Assembly (NCBI GenBank): GCA_025928935.1
Contig: JAICNB010000005.1
Span: 1 to 64,000, forward strand
Length of the DNA stretch: 64,000 nucleotides
Origin: Acidimicrobiia bacterium
GTDB lineage: Bacteria; Actinomycetota; Acidimicrobiia; Spongiisociales; ZC4RG35
Reading direction: 5' to 3'
Position 1 is the stretch's first letter. The number at the start of each line of letters is the position of its first letter. Under the pieces are notes generated by a model. It saw only the letters and a program-made list of their open reading frames with translations. It was not told where the DNA came from and did no database searches. Both the position numbers and the translations under genes were made by a program. Of this stretch, positions 8,397 through 16,984 are shown in pieces.

Positions 8397-10022
8397 CGGT
8401 CGCCCGAGACGGGTCACCGGCTCGGTCGGCAGGGACAGTGTCCCGCTCGCTTCGACGATGCGTAACGGTGTCTTCTGCATCCATGTCCAGATCAGGCGTG
8501 CCTCCTCGGCCGTCTCCACCGAATCCGGGACGTTCGCCGCTTGCTGCCCACCGCTGTCGGGGGCCGGACGAAGCGGTGGGGTCGACCCATCGCTCCAGGA
8601 GCACACCAGACGCCCGTGGTCGAGCACCACATGAGATCCGTCATCACCCACGATCTCGGCGACACCCAGCGTGTGGAGGGCCACCCAGCATCTTGTCGTC
8701 TCAATGGCACGGGCCAAGGCATCGTGGCGGTCGCGGGCCCATGCCGCCTCTTCGTAACGCAGTTCCGATGAGAGCTGACCCATCTTGGCCACCAATGGCT
8801 CGAGCAGGATCGAGGGATGAGCGGTGATCCCCTCGACGATCTGATCGACGGCTCTTCGGTAGGTGGCGATGTCCAGGGTCCCATCACATGGGCAGTAGGC
8901 CACCCCCATCTGGGCGGGGGCACAACATCCAGACCTAGACCCGGGGCGGGTTGCGCACCTTCGGATCATGGTCGCCTCCCATAGGGCGGCCACCACGAGA
9001 TCGGCAGCCGACTTCGACCGGAATGGGCCCAGATGAGCCAGAGCGCCGGTGCGCAGGGTCCTCACCACGGAAAGCCGGGGGAAGGCCTCGTCGGTCAGCT
9101 TCACCCAGTGCGAGGTCTTCGGCGGCCGGGACCGACGGTTGTAGCGCGGGCGATGAGCGTGGATCAGTCGTAGCTCGGTGACCTCTGCCTCCAACGGGGT
9201 GGGGCACACGATGTGGTCGACCGTCTCCAACTCCCGCATCAGATTTCCGATGCTCCGGCGCTCGTCTCCATAGAAGTACTGGCGGACCCTGGCCCTCAGG
9301 TTGGTCGCCTTTCCCACGTAGATCGGGTTGCCGTGCCGATCCCGGAACAGGTACACGCCCGGTCGCCGGGGGAGATGGTTCGTCAGGGCGATCTTCGAGT
9401 AGTGGGCCGAGCCGCGGGCCCTCGGGAGCTGGAGCAGATCATCCAGGTTGGTGACGCCCAGGCTGCCGGCCCGCTCCAGGAGCCCATGGAGCACGTGGGC
9501 GGTGGCACGGGCGTCCTCCAGGGCGCGATGGTTGGGGGTCACCGGGCTGCGGAAATGGGCGGCGAGACTCTGCAGTCGCAGGTTCCTGACCTCGTCCCGG
9601 ACCAGACGTCTGCCCAGTGCAGCGGTGTCGACCGTGTCGTTGCCCAGCTTGGGGTACCCGTGCTCGATGGCCGCGGCGTTGAGGAAGGAGACGTCGAAGC
9701 GGACGTTGTGCCCGACGATCACCGAGTCGCCTATGAACTCGAGGAAGGCCGGTAGGGCGGCGGCGATGTCGGGGGCCTCCACCACCATCGCCTCGGTGAT
9801 GCCGGTCAGGATGGTGATGAAGGGCGGGATGGGGAGACCCGGATCGACCAGGGTTTGGAACGTACCGAGCAGTTCACCGCCCCGATATTTGACCGCCCCG
9901 ATCTCGGTGATGGCGCAGTCACGTGGGGAGCCTCCAGTGGTCTCCAGGTCGAGGACACAGAACATGACATCGAAGAGGGGGGTCGACAGATCGTCGAAGC
10001 TGGGCTGGAGAAGGGCGGCCAC
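8385..10022 (-). CDS. DEDDh 3'-5' exonuclease fused to UvrC-like GIY-YIG nuclease
   Basis: The N-terminal ~190 residues form a DNA polymerase III epsilon-type DEDDh exonuclease: Asp25 and Glu27 in LDLETTGG, an Asp in VGHNVRFD, and His/Asp in NHRALEDAR. A GIY-YIG domain follows, with PGVYLF and NPIYVGKATNLRARVRQYF as in UvrC and Cho. A UvrC-like segment with a Cys cluster (RRCATRPGSRSGCCAP) and a C-terminal region follow. Such fusions occur in actinobacteria and are thought to act in DNA repair, incising and then trimming damaged strands. The start is GTG 10022; a downstream ATG near the DEDD domain is possible. A perfect SOS box lies 19 bp upstream, supporting a damage-induced role. Confidence 0.88.
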   Translation of the reverse strand: MAALLQPSFDDLSTPLFDVMFCVLDLETTGGSPRDCAITEIGAVKYRGGELLGTFQTLVDPGLPIPPFITILTGITEAMVVEAPDIAAALPAFLEFIGDSVIVGHNVRFDVSFLNAAAIEHGYPKLGNDTVDTAALGRRLVRDEVRNLRLQSLAAHFRSPVTPNHRALEDARATAHVLHGLLERAGSLGVTNLDDLLQLPRARGSAHYSKIALTNHLPRRPGVYLFRDRHGNPIYVGKATNLRARVRQYFYGDERRSIGNLMRELETVDHIVCPTPLEAEVTELRLIHAHRPRYNRRSRPPKTSHWVKLTDEAFPRLSVVRTLRTGALAHLGPFRSKSAADLVVAALWEATMIRRCATRPGSRSGCCAPAQMGVAYCPCDGTLDIATYRRAVDQIVEGITAHPSILLEPLVAKMGQLSSELRYEEAAWARDRHDALARAIETTRCWVALHTLGVAEIVGDDGSHVVLDHGRLVCSWSDGSTPPLRPAPDSGGQQAANVPDSVETAEEARLIWTWMQKTPLRIVEASGTLSLPTEPVTRLGRPSAR

Positions 10023-10031
10023 GCCCCTCCG

Positions 10032-10060
10032 AGGCTAAAGCGAACATATGTTCGATGCAA
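10032..10060 (-). promoter_or_regulatory. LexA-controlled promoter (SOS box 10041-10054)
   Basis: CGAACATATGTTCG at 10041-10054 is a perfect 14-bp palindrome and matches the Gram-positive/actinobacterial LexA consensus CGAAC-N4-GTTCG. On the minus strand it lies inside the 17-nt spacer between a -35-like TTGCAT (10060-10055) and a -10-like TAGCCT (10037-10032), so bound LexA would block polymerase. Predicted transcription starts only a few bases before the GTG at 10022, so the mRNA may be nearly leaderless. Confidence 0.85.
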
Positions 10061-10064
10061 CGTT

Positions 10065-10856
10065 CTAGTTCATTCTGCTTGTCCGTCGTTGCCGCAGCGC
10101 CTCGTAGGCGAGGATCGCCATCGAGACGGAGACGTTGAGGGAGTCTGCGTCACCTTCCATCGGGATCCTCACAAGGGAATCGGCAGCCGATCGTGCCCGG
10201 TCGGACAGTCCGTGGTGCTCCGAGCCGGCGATGAGGGCGCATGGGCCGGTGAGGTCGAGGCTCCAAAGGAGGTCGGTGGCGCCAGGGTCGGCGGCGTGGA
10301 TGCTGATGTCGTGCTCCCTGAGCCATGTGATGGCCCGGTCGAGGGTGGTGACGGCGATCGGGACCGAGAACAGCGTGCCGGTCGATGAACGGATGACATT
10401 GGGGTTCAACGGGTCGGCTCCGGTGTCGGTGACGATCAGGCCGGCGGCGCCCACGGCGTCAGCCGTGCGGAGCAGAGCGCCGAGGTTGCCGGGTTTCTCG
10501 ATGGCCTCGGCCAAGAGAAAGAGAGGGCTCGGGGGTATTACCAGATGGCTCAGCTCCATCTCGAACCTGGCGAACACGGCGATCACCCCTTGAGATCTGC
10601 GCCGGTAGGAGGCCCGGTCCATGCCTTCCGGGGCGACGGACAACTCCACCTCCGCAGGGACCGGAGGACCGGGGAACCTGGTCGGGTCGTAGTAGATCTC
10701 CAGCGGCCTCAGCCCGGCCGCGACGGCACGCTCCAGCTCCCTGATCCCCTCCACGAGGAACACCCGCTCCCGATCGCGTTGACGGCGGTCACGGAGCGCC
10801 ATCAGTCTCTTGATCTTGGGGTTGGAGGCCGAAGATATGTCCATCAGCCTGCCCAC
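10065..10856 (-). CDS. TrmH/SpoU-family RNA 2'-O-methyltransferase
   Basis: This is a 263-residue SPOUT methyltransferase. The N-terminal substrate-binding domain starts SSASNPKIKRLMALRDR and includes FLVEGIRELERA. The C-terminal knotted domain has all three SpoU motifs: EKPGNLGALLRTADA (motif 1), IRSSTGTLFSVP (motif 2) and LNVSVSMAILAYEALRQR (motif 3). The likely substrate is 23S rRNA or tRNA ribose, but the exact site cannot be told from sequence. The start overlaps the end of the upstream nitroreductase gene by 13 bp, so the two are probably cotranscribed. Confidence 0.9.
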   Translation of the reverse strand: MGRLMDISSASNPKIKRLMALRDRRQRDRERVFLVEGIRELERAVAAGLRPLEIYYDPTRFPGPPVPAEVELSVAPEGMDRASYRRRSQGVIAVFARFEMELSHLVIPPSPLFLLAEAIEKPGNLGALLRTADAVGAAGLIVTDTGADPLNPNVIRSSTGTLFSVPIAVTTLDRAITWLREHDISIHAADPGATDLLWSLDLTGPCALIAGSEHHGLSDRARSAADSLVRIPMEGDADSLNVSVSMAILAYEALRQRRTSRMN

Positions 10857-11440
10857 CGCTCGTGGTGGATCACGGTCTCACGGGGCTTCTTGCCGCGGGC
10901 CAGGCTGCCGGAGCGACGATCGGCCATCGGATACCCAACAGTCACCACGCCGATCGGAGTGTGATGCGACGGGATCCCGAGCAGGGACCCGAGTCGCGGG
11001 ACAGAGTGGACACCGAGAAAGCCTGCCGCCAAGCCCTCGTCCACGACCGCGAGGAGCACCGCCATCAGCGCGGCCCCGGAATCGACCCACCAGTAGGGGA
11101 CCGGCCACTCGATCTCCTCTCCATCGGGGCCGAGCTTGTCGGGCTCCCGGTAACGGTCCCGATACACCTGCTCGCTGACCGTGATGACGATGTGGGCCGG
11201 TGCCCTCGAGATCCAGGGATCGAACCCGCAAGCGACGTATTCCTCCTCCTCGGCGATGACGGCGATAGCCCGACGTGTCGCCTGATCGGTCACGATGACG
11301 AACCCGAGACCCTGACTGTTGCCGGCTGAAGGCGCCGTGAGCCCGGCGTCGACGATCCGGTCGAGGGCTTCGTCCGGGACCGGCTCCGGTCCGTAGTTCC
11401 TGACCATCCTCCTCTTGCGGATCACATCTCTGAACTCCAT
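10844..11440 (-). CDS. Nitroreductase-family FMN oxidoreductase
   Basis: This 198-residue product begins with the nitroreductase motif FRDVIRKRRMVRNY (FMN phosphate-binding Arg cluster) and has TAPSAGNSQGLGFVIV, the usual second FMN-contact region. The C-terminal basic stretch DRRSGSLARGKKPRETVIH fits the end of F420/FMN nitroreductases. ATG 11440 is chosen because family similarity starts there, although the frame stays open upstream. The gene heads a two-gene unit with the TrmH-family gene. The substrate is unknown. Confidence 0.85.
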   Translation of the reverse strand: MEFRDVIRKRRMVRNYGPEPVPDEALDRIVDAGLTAPSAGNSQGLGFVIVTDQATRRAIAVIAEEEEYVACGFDPWISRAPAHIVITVSEQVYRDRYREPDKLGPDGEEIEWPVPYWWVDSGAALMAVLLAVVDEGLAAGFLGVHSVPRLGSLLGIPSHHTPIGVVTVGYPMADRRSGSLARGKKPRETVIHHERWAG

Positions 11441-11492
11441 GCCCCCAATGTTGTCATCCTGCGCCGGTCCGGGCACCACGGGAAACCGATTG

Positions 11493-11521
11493 GTGACAGC
11501 GATCGTTGTATCCCTTATGGT
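11493..11521 (+). promoter_or_regulatory. Candidate SigA-type promoter for the gene at 11606
   Basis: GTGACA (11493-11498, five of six to TTGACA), a 17-nt spacer and TATGGT (11516-11521, four of six to TATAAT) lie in the divergent intergenic region. This would leave a 5' leader of about 75-80 nt before ATG 11606. Confidence 0.4.
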
Positions 11522-11605
11522 GTGGGACGGCGGTCCAGGGGTCCAACTTGGGCTGTTGCCGAAGATGGAGGACAGGGGCGAGTGACCCCAGCTGCGGGGA
11601 ACGAG

Positions 11606-12481
11606 ATGAGGGTCGTGTGGACGCGGGGGAGCGGCTGCTCTGAGTTGGCGACTCTCCTCTCGGAGGGCGAGGCAGATCGCATCACAGGCGACCTGGTCCA
11701 GCAGTGCATCGACCATCGCGCCGACTTGCTCGTCTCCCGGCGCTTTCCTGGGTCGTTCGACCTGGTGAGTGTGGCGGTTCCGCTCGACTTCGTCCCAGAC
11801 AAGGTGACCCGCGTCGTATCTGCCGTCGCCGGCGGCCCACATTCCTTCCTGGCCGCGGACACGGCGTCCCGACTGGGGCGGAGCCTGGACGTCGAAGCCG
11901 AGATGCTGTCCGCCATCAGGCCGGGCGACGATGTACGCGTTGCCGAGGAGCTACTCGATCACCTTGCACTCTCCGTGCCCGAGACCCGGGGTCGTGTGGT
12001 CGAGGTCGACGGGATCCCGGAACTGGTGGAGAGCCTCGAGGAGGGAACCCTGGTCGTGTTCGGCGCTCCGGGAGGATCCTGGTTGCAGCGGTCCATGTTC
12101 GGCCCCGGCGCCAAGCTGAGGAGTAGGGCGCCGGCCGGGGCGATCATGGTGCGCAGCGCCCCCGATCGGGTGTTTCGTTGGATGGGGGACCCGGTCTTCG
12201 TCAGCCCGTTGCGTCTCGCCTACGACACCCTTCGGGTCCACGAGGAGAAGGTGCTGGCGGTAGCTGCCGAGGGGCTATTGGTCGGGTTGGTCCGCCGTGA
12301 GCGGCTCGTCGGGGCCGGCGATGCGTCGGTGGGCTCTGTGATGGAGGAGGCGATGTCGGCCAAGGTCGACGAGACGATCGCCGAAGCGATGACCCTCGAG
12401 CCCACGTTCGGGCGGGACCCAATCCCGGTGACCGATCACAACGAGCACCTGGTCGGCGCCTTGTCGTTGCCTGTCGGCTGA
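11606..12481 (+). CDS. Protein with USP-like and CBS-like segments, function unknown
   Basis: The 291-residue protein starts at ATG 11606, preceded by a purine-rich GGGGAACGAG. The middle part ends in GTLVVFGAPGGSWLQRSMFG and AGAIMVR, which resembles the C-terminal half of universal stress protein domains (GSRG...G, then PVLVVR). The C-terminal ~100 residues (FVSPLRLAYDTL, then VMEEAMSAKVDETIAEAM and PVTDHNEHLVGALSL) look like a pair of CBS motifs that would bind an adenine nucleotide. There are no membrane segments. I infer a nucleotide-sensing regulatory protein; no specific name is justified. Confidence 0.55.
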   Translation: MRVVWTRGSGCSELATLLSEGEADRITGDLVQQCIDHRADLLVSRRFPGSFDLVSVAVPLDFVPDKVTRVVSAVAGGPHSFLAADTASRLGRSLDVEAEMLSAIRPGDDVRVAEELLDHLALSVPETRGRVVEVDGIPELVESLEEGTLVVFGAPGGSWLQRSMFGPGAKLRSRAPAGAIMVRSAPDRVFRWMGDPVFVSPLRLAYDTLRVHEEKVLAVAAEGLLVGLVRRERLVGAGDASVGSVMEEAMSAKVDETIAEAMTLEPTFGRDPIPVTDHNEHLVGALSLPVG

Positions 12482-12500
12482 ATTCGGGGAGAATCTCGCG

Positions 12501-13412
12501 GTGAGATCCAGGTTCTCGTTCCGCTCCTTTCTGTGGCTGCTCCTCGCTCTCGTCATCGTCTTCCATGTGGCCGGGGGCTGGTACTTCTCCAATGAGCTGA
12601 TCGAGGATGCATTCATCCCCGATCCCGAACCGATCAACGCCGTCCACGGCTCCTACGAGCTAGAGGAGGTCACCTACGACTCCCCGCTCGGCCCTATGGA
12701 GGCCTGGTATCTACCGGCCGGTGGCACGACGTGGGTGGTGCACGTCCATGGCCTGGGCGCCACCCCCGCCGAGGCCGAGCCTTTGTTCGCCCCATTGCAG
12801 CAAGCCGGCTACCCACAGCTATCGATCACGTACAGGAATGACGAAGGTCAGCCCCCGGACCCCTCCGGCTACTACCAATATGGGGCCACCGAGTGGGAGG
12901 ACGTCTCGGGGGCGGTGGACTATGCGATGGCTAACGGGGCCACCAACGTCGTGCTGAGCGGGTTCTCCACCGGGGCGGCCCACGCAATGTCGTTCCTGTC
13001 CAGACAGCCCCGCGAGATCGTCGGGGGGATGCTGATGGACGCCCCCAATGTGGATTTCGGTCGAACTGTCGACTACTTGGCCGGCCAGCGGGACCTTCCG
13101 GTCGTGGGCCTCCCAGTCCCGATCACGGTGTCGACGACGGCGAAGTTCATCACCTCGCTCCGCATCGGGGTCAATTGGAAGCTGCTGGACTACATCGCAG
13201 ACGCCGACGAGACCATTCGCCAGCCGGTCCTCATCCATCACGGCACCGCGGACCTCAGGGTCCCCATCGAGACCAGCCTCGACCTCCAGGCGACCAATCC
13301 CGACTTGATCCGCCTGATCCAGGTCGAGGGCGCCGGGCATATCGAGTCCTACGACGTCGACCGCCAGAGTTACGTCGACTCTGTGCTCGCCTTTCTCGCC
13401 GAGCTCGGATGA
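12501..13412 (+). CDS. Membrane-anchored alpha/beta-hydrolase
   Basis: An N-terminal signal-anchor (about residues 8-26, LWLLLALVIVFHVAGG) is followed by a serine hydrolase domain with an intact set of residues: oxyanion loop HVHGLGA, nucleophile elbow GFSTG, acid in HHGTADLRVP and His in GAGHIES. It therefore probably acts outside the membrane on an unknown ester or amide. The start is GTG 12501. It lies 20 bp after the USP/CBS-like gene and 42 bp before the osmoprotectant ABC operon. Relatives are annotated as S9-type peptidases or esterases. Confidence 0.8.
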   Translation: MRSRFSFRSFLWLLLALVIVFHVAGGWYFSNELIEDAFIPDPEPINAVHGSYELEEVTYDSPLGPMEAWYLPAGGTTWVVHVHGLGATPAEAEPLFAPLQQAGYPQLSITYRNDEGQPPDPSGYYQYGATEWEDVSGAVDYAMANGATNVVLSGFSTGAAHAMSFLSRQPREIVGGMLMDAPNVDFGRTVDYLAGQRDLPVVGLPVPITVSTTAKFITSLRIGVNWKLLDYIADADETIRQPVLIHHGTADLRVPIETSLDLQATNPDLIRLIQVEGAGHIESYDVDRQSYVDSVLAFLAELG

Positions 13413-13454
13413 GCTGACCCCTCCTACTGTGGCGCCCGGACCCCGGGAGGTGCT

Positions 13455-14558
13455 TTGGCCGATGATGTGATGATCCGTCTGGAGAACCTGAGAAAGGTGT
13501 TCCCGGGGAGCCCCCGACCCGCGGTCGACGATCTGTCGATGGAGATCGGTCGTGGGGAGTGTGTCACCCTGATCGGGCCGTCGGGGTGCGGGAAGACCAC
13601 CACGTTGAAGATGATCAACCGCATCATCGAGCCCACCTCAGGCCAAATAACGATCGACGGCAGGAATGCGATGTCCATCCCTCCGCACGAGCTGCGGCGA
13701 TCGATCGGGTACGTGATCCAGCAGATCGGGCTGTTCCCCCACAGAACCATCGCCCAGAACATCGGCACCGTCCCGGCGCTGCTCGGCTGGGACGACACCC
13801 GAATCTACGACCGGGTGGAGGAGCTGGTCGAGACGGTAGGGCTCGACCCTGAAATGCTGGGCCGGTATCCGTCCGAGCTGTCGGGTGGCCAGCAACAGCG
13901 GGTCGGCGTGGCCCGTGCCCTGGCTGCGGATCCCCCGGTCCTCCTCATGGACGAGCCGTTCGGGGCGGTCGACCCCATCGTGCGAAAGCATCTTCAGGCC
14001 GAGTTTCACCAGCTTCAGGACGACCTGGGCAAGACCGTGGTCTTCGTCACCCATGATGTGGACGAGGCCATCTTCCTCGGCAACCGGATGGCCATCCTCG
14101 AGATGGGAGGCGTCCTGGCCCAATACGACGCACCGGAGAAGATCCTGGCCGAGCCTGCGTCACCATTCGTCGAGAGGTTCCTCGGTGGCGAACGAGGCCT
14201 CAAACGACTGGCTCTGCTCCCGGTCAAAGACGCGGGGTTGGCGCGAGGCCCGTTCGTCGACGTCACCGCCGGCCCCGACGAGGCCCGTCGGGTGATGGAG
14301 GCCAACTCGGTCGACTGGCTCGGACTGCTCGACGGCGACCGCCTGCTCGGCTGGGTCGACGGGTCACGTGTCGGCTCGTCGCCGTTGCGAGAGTTGGAGC
14401 CGAGGCCGTTTCTGGTGACGCTCGACAGCGAAGACTCACTTCGAACCGCACTCGACGCCGTCGTCACCGGTCATGCCCGGGTGGCCGTTGTGGTCGATAA
14501 CGGCATGTACCGGGGCATGCTCGACCTCGAGGCCATCGCAGGCGAGGTGACCGAATGA
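13455..14558 (+). CDS. opuCA: Osmoprotectant (betaine/choline-type) ABC importer ATPase
   Basis: This is an ABC ATPase of the OpuA/ProV class: Walker A GPSGCGKT, signature LSGGQQQR, Walker B LLMDEPFGAVDP and switch His in VTHDVDEA. The residues after about 250 form a CBS-like tail, which in OpuA-type importers senses ionic strength or c-di-AMP. The TTG start at 13455 follows GGGAGG; an ATG at 13470 is the alternative. The stop overlaps the first permease by 4 bp. Family and operon support uptake of glycine betaine, choline or carnitine, but which one cannot be decided. Confidence 0.9.
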   Translation: MADDVMIRLENLRKVFPGSPRPAVDDLSMEIGRGECVTLIGPSGCGKTTTLKMINRIIEPTSGQITIDGRNAMSIPPHELRRSIGYVIQQIGLFPHRTIAQNIGTVPALLGWDDTRIYDRVEELVETVGLDPEMLGRYPSELSGGQQQRVGVARALAADPPVLLMDEPFGAVDPIVRKHLQAEFHQLQDDLGKTVVFVTHDVDEAIFLGNRMAILEMGGVLAQYDAPEKILAEPASPFVERFLGGERGLKRLALLPVKDAGLARGPFVDVTAGPDEARRVMEANSVDWLGLLDGDRLLGWVDGSRVGSSPLRELEPRPFLVTLDSEDSLRTALDAVVTGHARVAVVVDNGMYRGMLDLEAIAGEVTE

Positions 14559-15220
14559 CCCTGGTCGGGCAAAGCACCCCACTCATCGACTGGGACTGGG
14601 TCGGTCGCAATCTGGATCAGATCGTCGACCGCACCTGGCAGCATCTCGGGCTCACCGCGATCTCGGTGCTGCTCGGACTCGTCATCTCGGTGGGCCTGGC
14701 CGTTGTCGCCCTCCGCTGGAGATGGACCTACCCCCCGATCACCTGGGTGACCGGTCTCCTGTACACGATCCCCTCCCTGGCCCTCTTCGCCCTTCTGGTG
14801 CCGATCGTCGGCCTCAACGCCACGAACGCCGTCATCGCCCTGACCTCGTACACCCTCCTCATCATCATCCGCAATCTCGTAGCCGGGATCGATGGGGTCC
14901 CGGCCTCGGTGATGGAGGCGGCTGACGGCATGGGCTACACGCGGCAGGGGCGTTTCTGGAGGATGGAGGTCCCCCTCGCCCTGCCCGCGATCATCGCCGG
15001 GCTCCGCATCGCCACCGTCACCACCGTCGGTTTGGTGACGGTCACCGCGGTCTTGGGTCTTGGGGGATACGGGTTTTTCATCCTGCGAGGTCTCAACACA
15101 TTCTTCTGGACTCAGATCCTGGTGGGGGTAGTGCTTTCCGTTGTCCTGGCGACGCTGCTCGATGTCGGATTCATCTGGTTGGAGAGGCTGCTCAGCCCAT
15201 GGGCGAGGAGAGGGCGATGA
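14555..15220 (+). CDS. opuCB: Osmoprotectant ABC importer permease 1
   Basis: This 221-residue integral membrane protein has about five to six spans. The EAA loop typical of OpuC/YehW permeases reads EAADGMGYTRQGRFWRMEVP and contacts the ATPase. ATGA overlaps the ATPase stop, and the 3' end overlaps the second permease by 4 bp. It pairs with the other permease to form the pore of an OpuC/OsmU-type importer. Confidence 0.88.
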   Translation: MTLVGQSTPLIDWDWVGRNLDQIVDRTWQHLGLTAISVLLGLVISVGLAVVALRWRWTYPPITWVTGLLYTIPSLALFALLVPIVGLNATNAVIALTSYTLLIIIRNLVAGIDGVPASVMEAADGMGYTRQGRFWRMEVPLALPAIIAGLRIATVTTVGLVTVTAVLGLGGYGFFILRGLNTFFWTQILVGVVLSVVLATLLDVGFIWLERLLSPWARRGR

Positions 15221-15933
15221 CGGTCTGGGAGGAGGTGAGGGCCTTCCTCACCGACCCGGCCACATGGTCGGGGCCCGACTCGATCCCTGCCAGGCTGTGG
15301 GAGCATCTCTGGATCTCGGTCGTCGCGGTCGTAATTGCGGCGATCCTGGTCCTTCCTCTGGCCGTGTGGTTGGGCCACATCCGTCGAGGGTCGGGGGTGG
15401 CCTCGACGGTGGTCAACATCGGCAGGGCGCTCCCCTCGTTCGGGATCCTCGCCATCTCCTTCCTGATCCTGGTCCAGCTGGGGGCAGGGGTGGGAGAGCC
15501 GTGGGCGGTCCTGGTCGCACTGATCGCTCTGGCCGCCCCTCCGTTGTTCACCAACACCGTCACCGGAATCCAGTCGGTCGAAGCCTCGACGGTCGAAGCA
15601 GCGAGGGGCATGGGGCTGACCGGGAAGGAGGTGCTTTCGAGGGTGGAGATCCCTCTCTCCACGCCTCTGGTCGTGGAAGGCCTACGCATCGCCACGGTCC
15701 AGGTGATCGCCACGGCCACCCTGGGAGCGCTCGTGGCCTGGGGTGGCCTGGGTCGTTACATCGTGGACGGGTTCGCCCGTCAGGACATGGGGCGGCTGAT
15801 CGTGGGCGCGGTCCTGGTCGGCCTGCTCGCCGTCCTCGCGGAGCTCGGTCTCGGGGCGTTGCAGCGAGCGTCCGCGCCGAAGGGTGCGCGCCGCGGCGAT
15901 ATCGGGAATCCGGCACAGCGCTCTACCGTTTGA
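15217..15933 (+). CDS. opuCD: Osmoprotectant ABC importer permease 2
   Basis: This is the second permease, 238 residues, with an EAA loop EAARGMGLTGKEVLSRVEIP. I place the start at ATG 15217 because it forms an ATGA overlap with the previous stop and follows GAGGAGAGGG, a strong ribosome binding site; an in-frame ATG at 15199 lies inside the upstream gene. A basic C-terminal tail follows the last membrane span. Confidence 0.88.
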   Translation: MTVWEEVRAFLTDPATWSGPDSIPARLWEHLWISVVAVVIAAILVLPLAVWLGHIRRGSGVASTVVNIGRALPSFGILAISFLILVQLGAGVGEPWAVLVALIALAAPPLFTNTVTGIQSVEASTVEAARGMGLTGKEVLSRVEIPLSTPLVVEGLRIATVQVIATATLGALVAWGGLGRYIVDGFARQDMGRLIVGAVLVGLLAVLAELGLGALQRASAPKGARRGDIGNPAQRSTV

Positions 15934-15987
15934 GTCGGAGGCACGGGTGGTACCCGGCCCCCTAGCTCACAACAGAAGGAGATACCC

Positions 15988-16911
15988 ATGCGGAGAACGC
16001 TCCGCTACCGCGCCGTTGGGGCGGTCCTGGGTGTGGCGTTGATCGCCGCCGCCTGTGGATCGGGTGACGACGCAGGAGAGGGCTCGATCGAGGGCGACCC
16101 GATACGGGTTGCGTCCTTCAACTTCAACGAGTCGGTGATCGTCGCCGAGATCTATGCGCAAGGTTTGGAGTCGAGTGGCTACCAGGTGGAGCGTCAGCTC
16201 AACCTGGGTAACCGGGAAGTGGTCAAGCCCGCGCTCGAGTCGGGGGAGATCGACCTCGTGCCCGAGTACACCGGGACAGTGGCCGGTTTCCTCGAGGTCG
16301 AGGCGTCCGCCGACTCGGACGCGACCTGGGAAGCGGCCCGGGCGGCTTGGGAGGAGCAGGGGATCACCCTCCTCGCATACAGCCCCGCACAGGACAAGAA
16401 CGCCTATGTGGTGACCGGCGAGACCGCGGACGAATTCGGCCTGGCAACGGTGTCCGATCTACAGCCGGTGGCGGGTGAGATGACCTTTGGCGGCCCACCC
16501 GAGTGCCCTGAACGCCCGCTGTGCCTGCAGGGTCTGACCGACGTGTATGGCATCGAGTTCGCCGAATTCGTTCCCCTCGATGCGGGTGGCCCGATCACTG
16601 TCGCCGCCCTGGATGGCGGTGAGATCGACGTCGGCTTGTTGTTCACCACATCCGGTGTCATCTCAGCCAACGGCTGGGTGTCACTCGAGGACGACATGGG
16701 GCTCAACCCGGCAGAGAACGTTGTCCCTGCCATCAGGACCGAAGTGGTAGATGCCTACGGAGATGATCTGGTGGCCCTGATCAACTCTCTCTCGGAGGCC
16801 TTGACCACCGAAGACCTGACCGAGATGAATGCCAGGGCCGACCTCGAACAGGAGGACCCCGCTCTGCTCGCCGAGGAGTGGCTCACCACCAACGGCTTCA
16901 TCGAGGGCTGA
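15988..16911 (+). CDS. opuCC: Osmoprotectant-binding lipoprotein
   Basis: The extracytoplasmic binding component of the importer. The signal peptide has a lipobox IAAAC with the lipidated Cys at about residue 23, then a Gly/Asp/Glu-rich linker. The mature domain has the OpuAC/OsmF fold, with LNLGNREVVKPALESGEID and the DLVPEYTGT motif conserved in quaternary-amine binding proteins. A clear AAGGAG lies 6-7 nt before the ATG. It is the last gene of the operon and is followed by a compound hairpin at 16921-16967. Confidence 0.92.
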   Translation: MRRTLRYRAVGAVLGVALIAAACGSGDDAGEGSIEGDPIRVASFNFNESVIVAEIYAQGLESSGYQVERQLNLGNREVVKPALESGEIDLVPEYTGTVAGFLEVEASADSDATWEAARAAWEEQGITLLAYSPAQDKNAYVVTGETADEFGLATVSDLQPVAGEMTFGGPPECPERPLCLQGLTDVYGIEFAEFVPLDAGGPITVAALDGGEIDVGLLFTTSGVISANGWVSLEDDMGLNPAENVVPAIRTEVVDAYGDDLVALINSLSEALTTEDLTEMNARADLEQEDPALLAEEWLTTNGFIEG

Positions 16912-16920
16912 CCCTGACTT

Positions 16921-16967
16921 TTCTGTGCGGGTTTTCCACGCTTCTAGCCGCGCGAAGCCGCACAGAA
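16921..16967 (+). terminator. Compound hairpin after the osmoprotectant operon
   Basis: TTCTGTGCGG (16921-16930) pairs perfectly with CCGCACAGAA (16958-16967), and an inner pair GCTTC/GAAGC (16940-16944 with 16954-16958) lies inside it. The hairpin begins 10 bp after the opuCC stop. It lacks a T-run, so it could be a terminator that does not need one, or a 3' stabilising structure. Confidence 0.45.
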
Positions 16968-16984
16968 CGCGAATCTGTCCCAGG

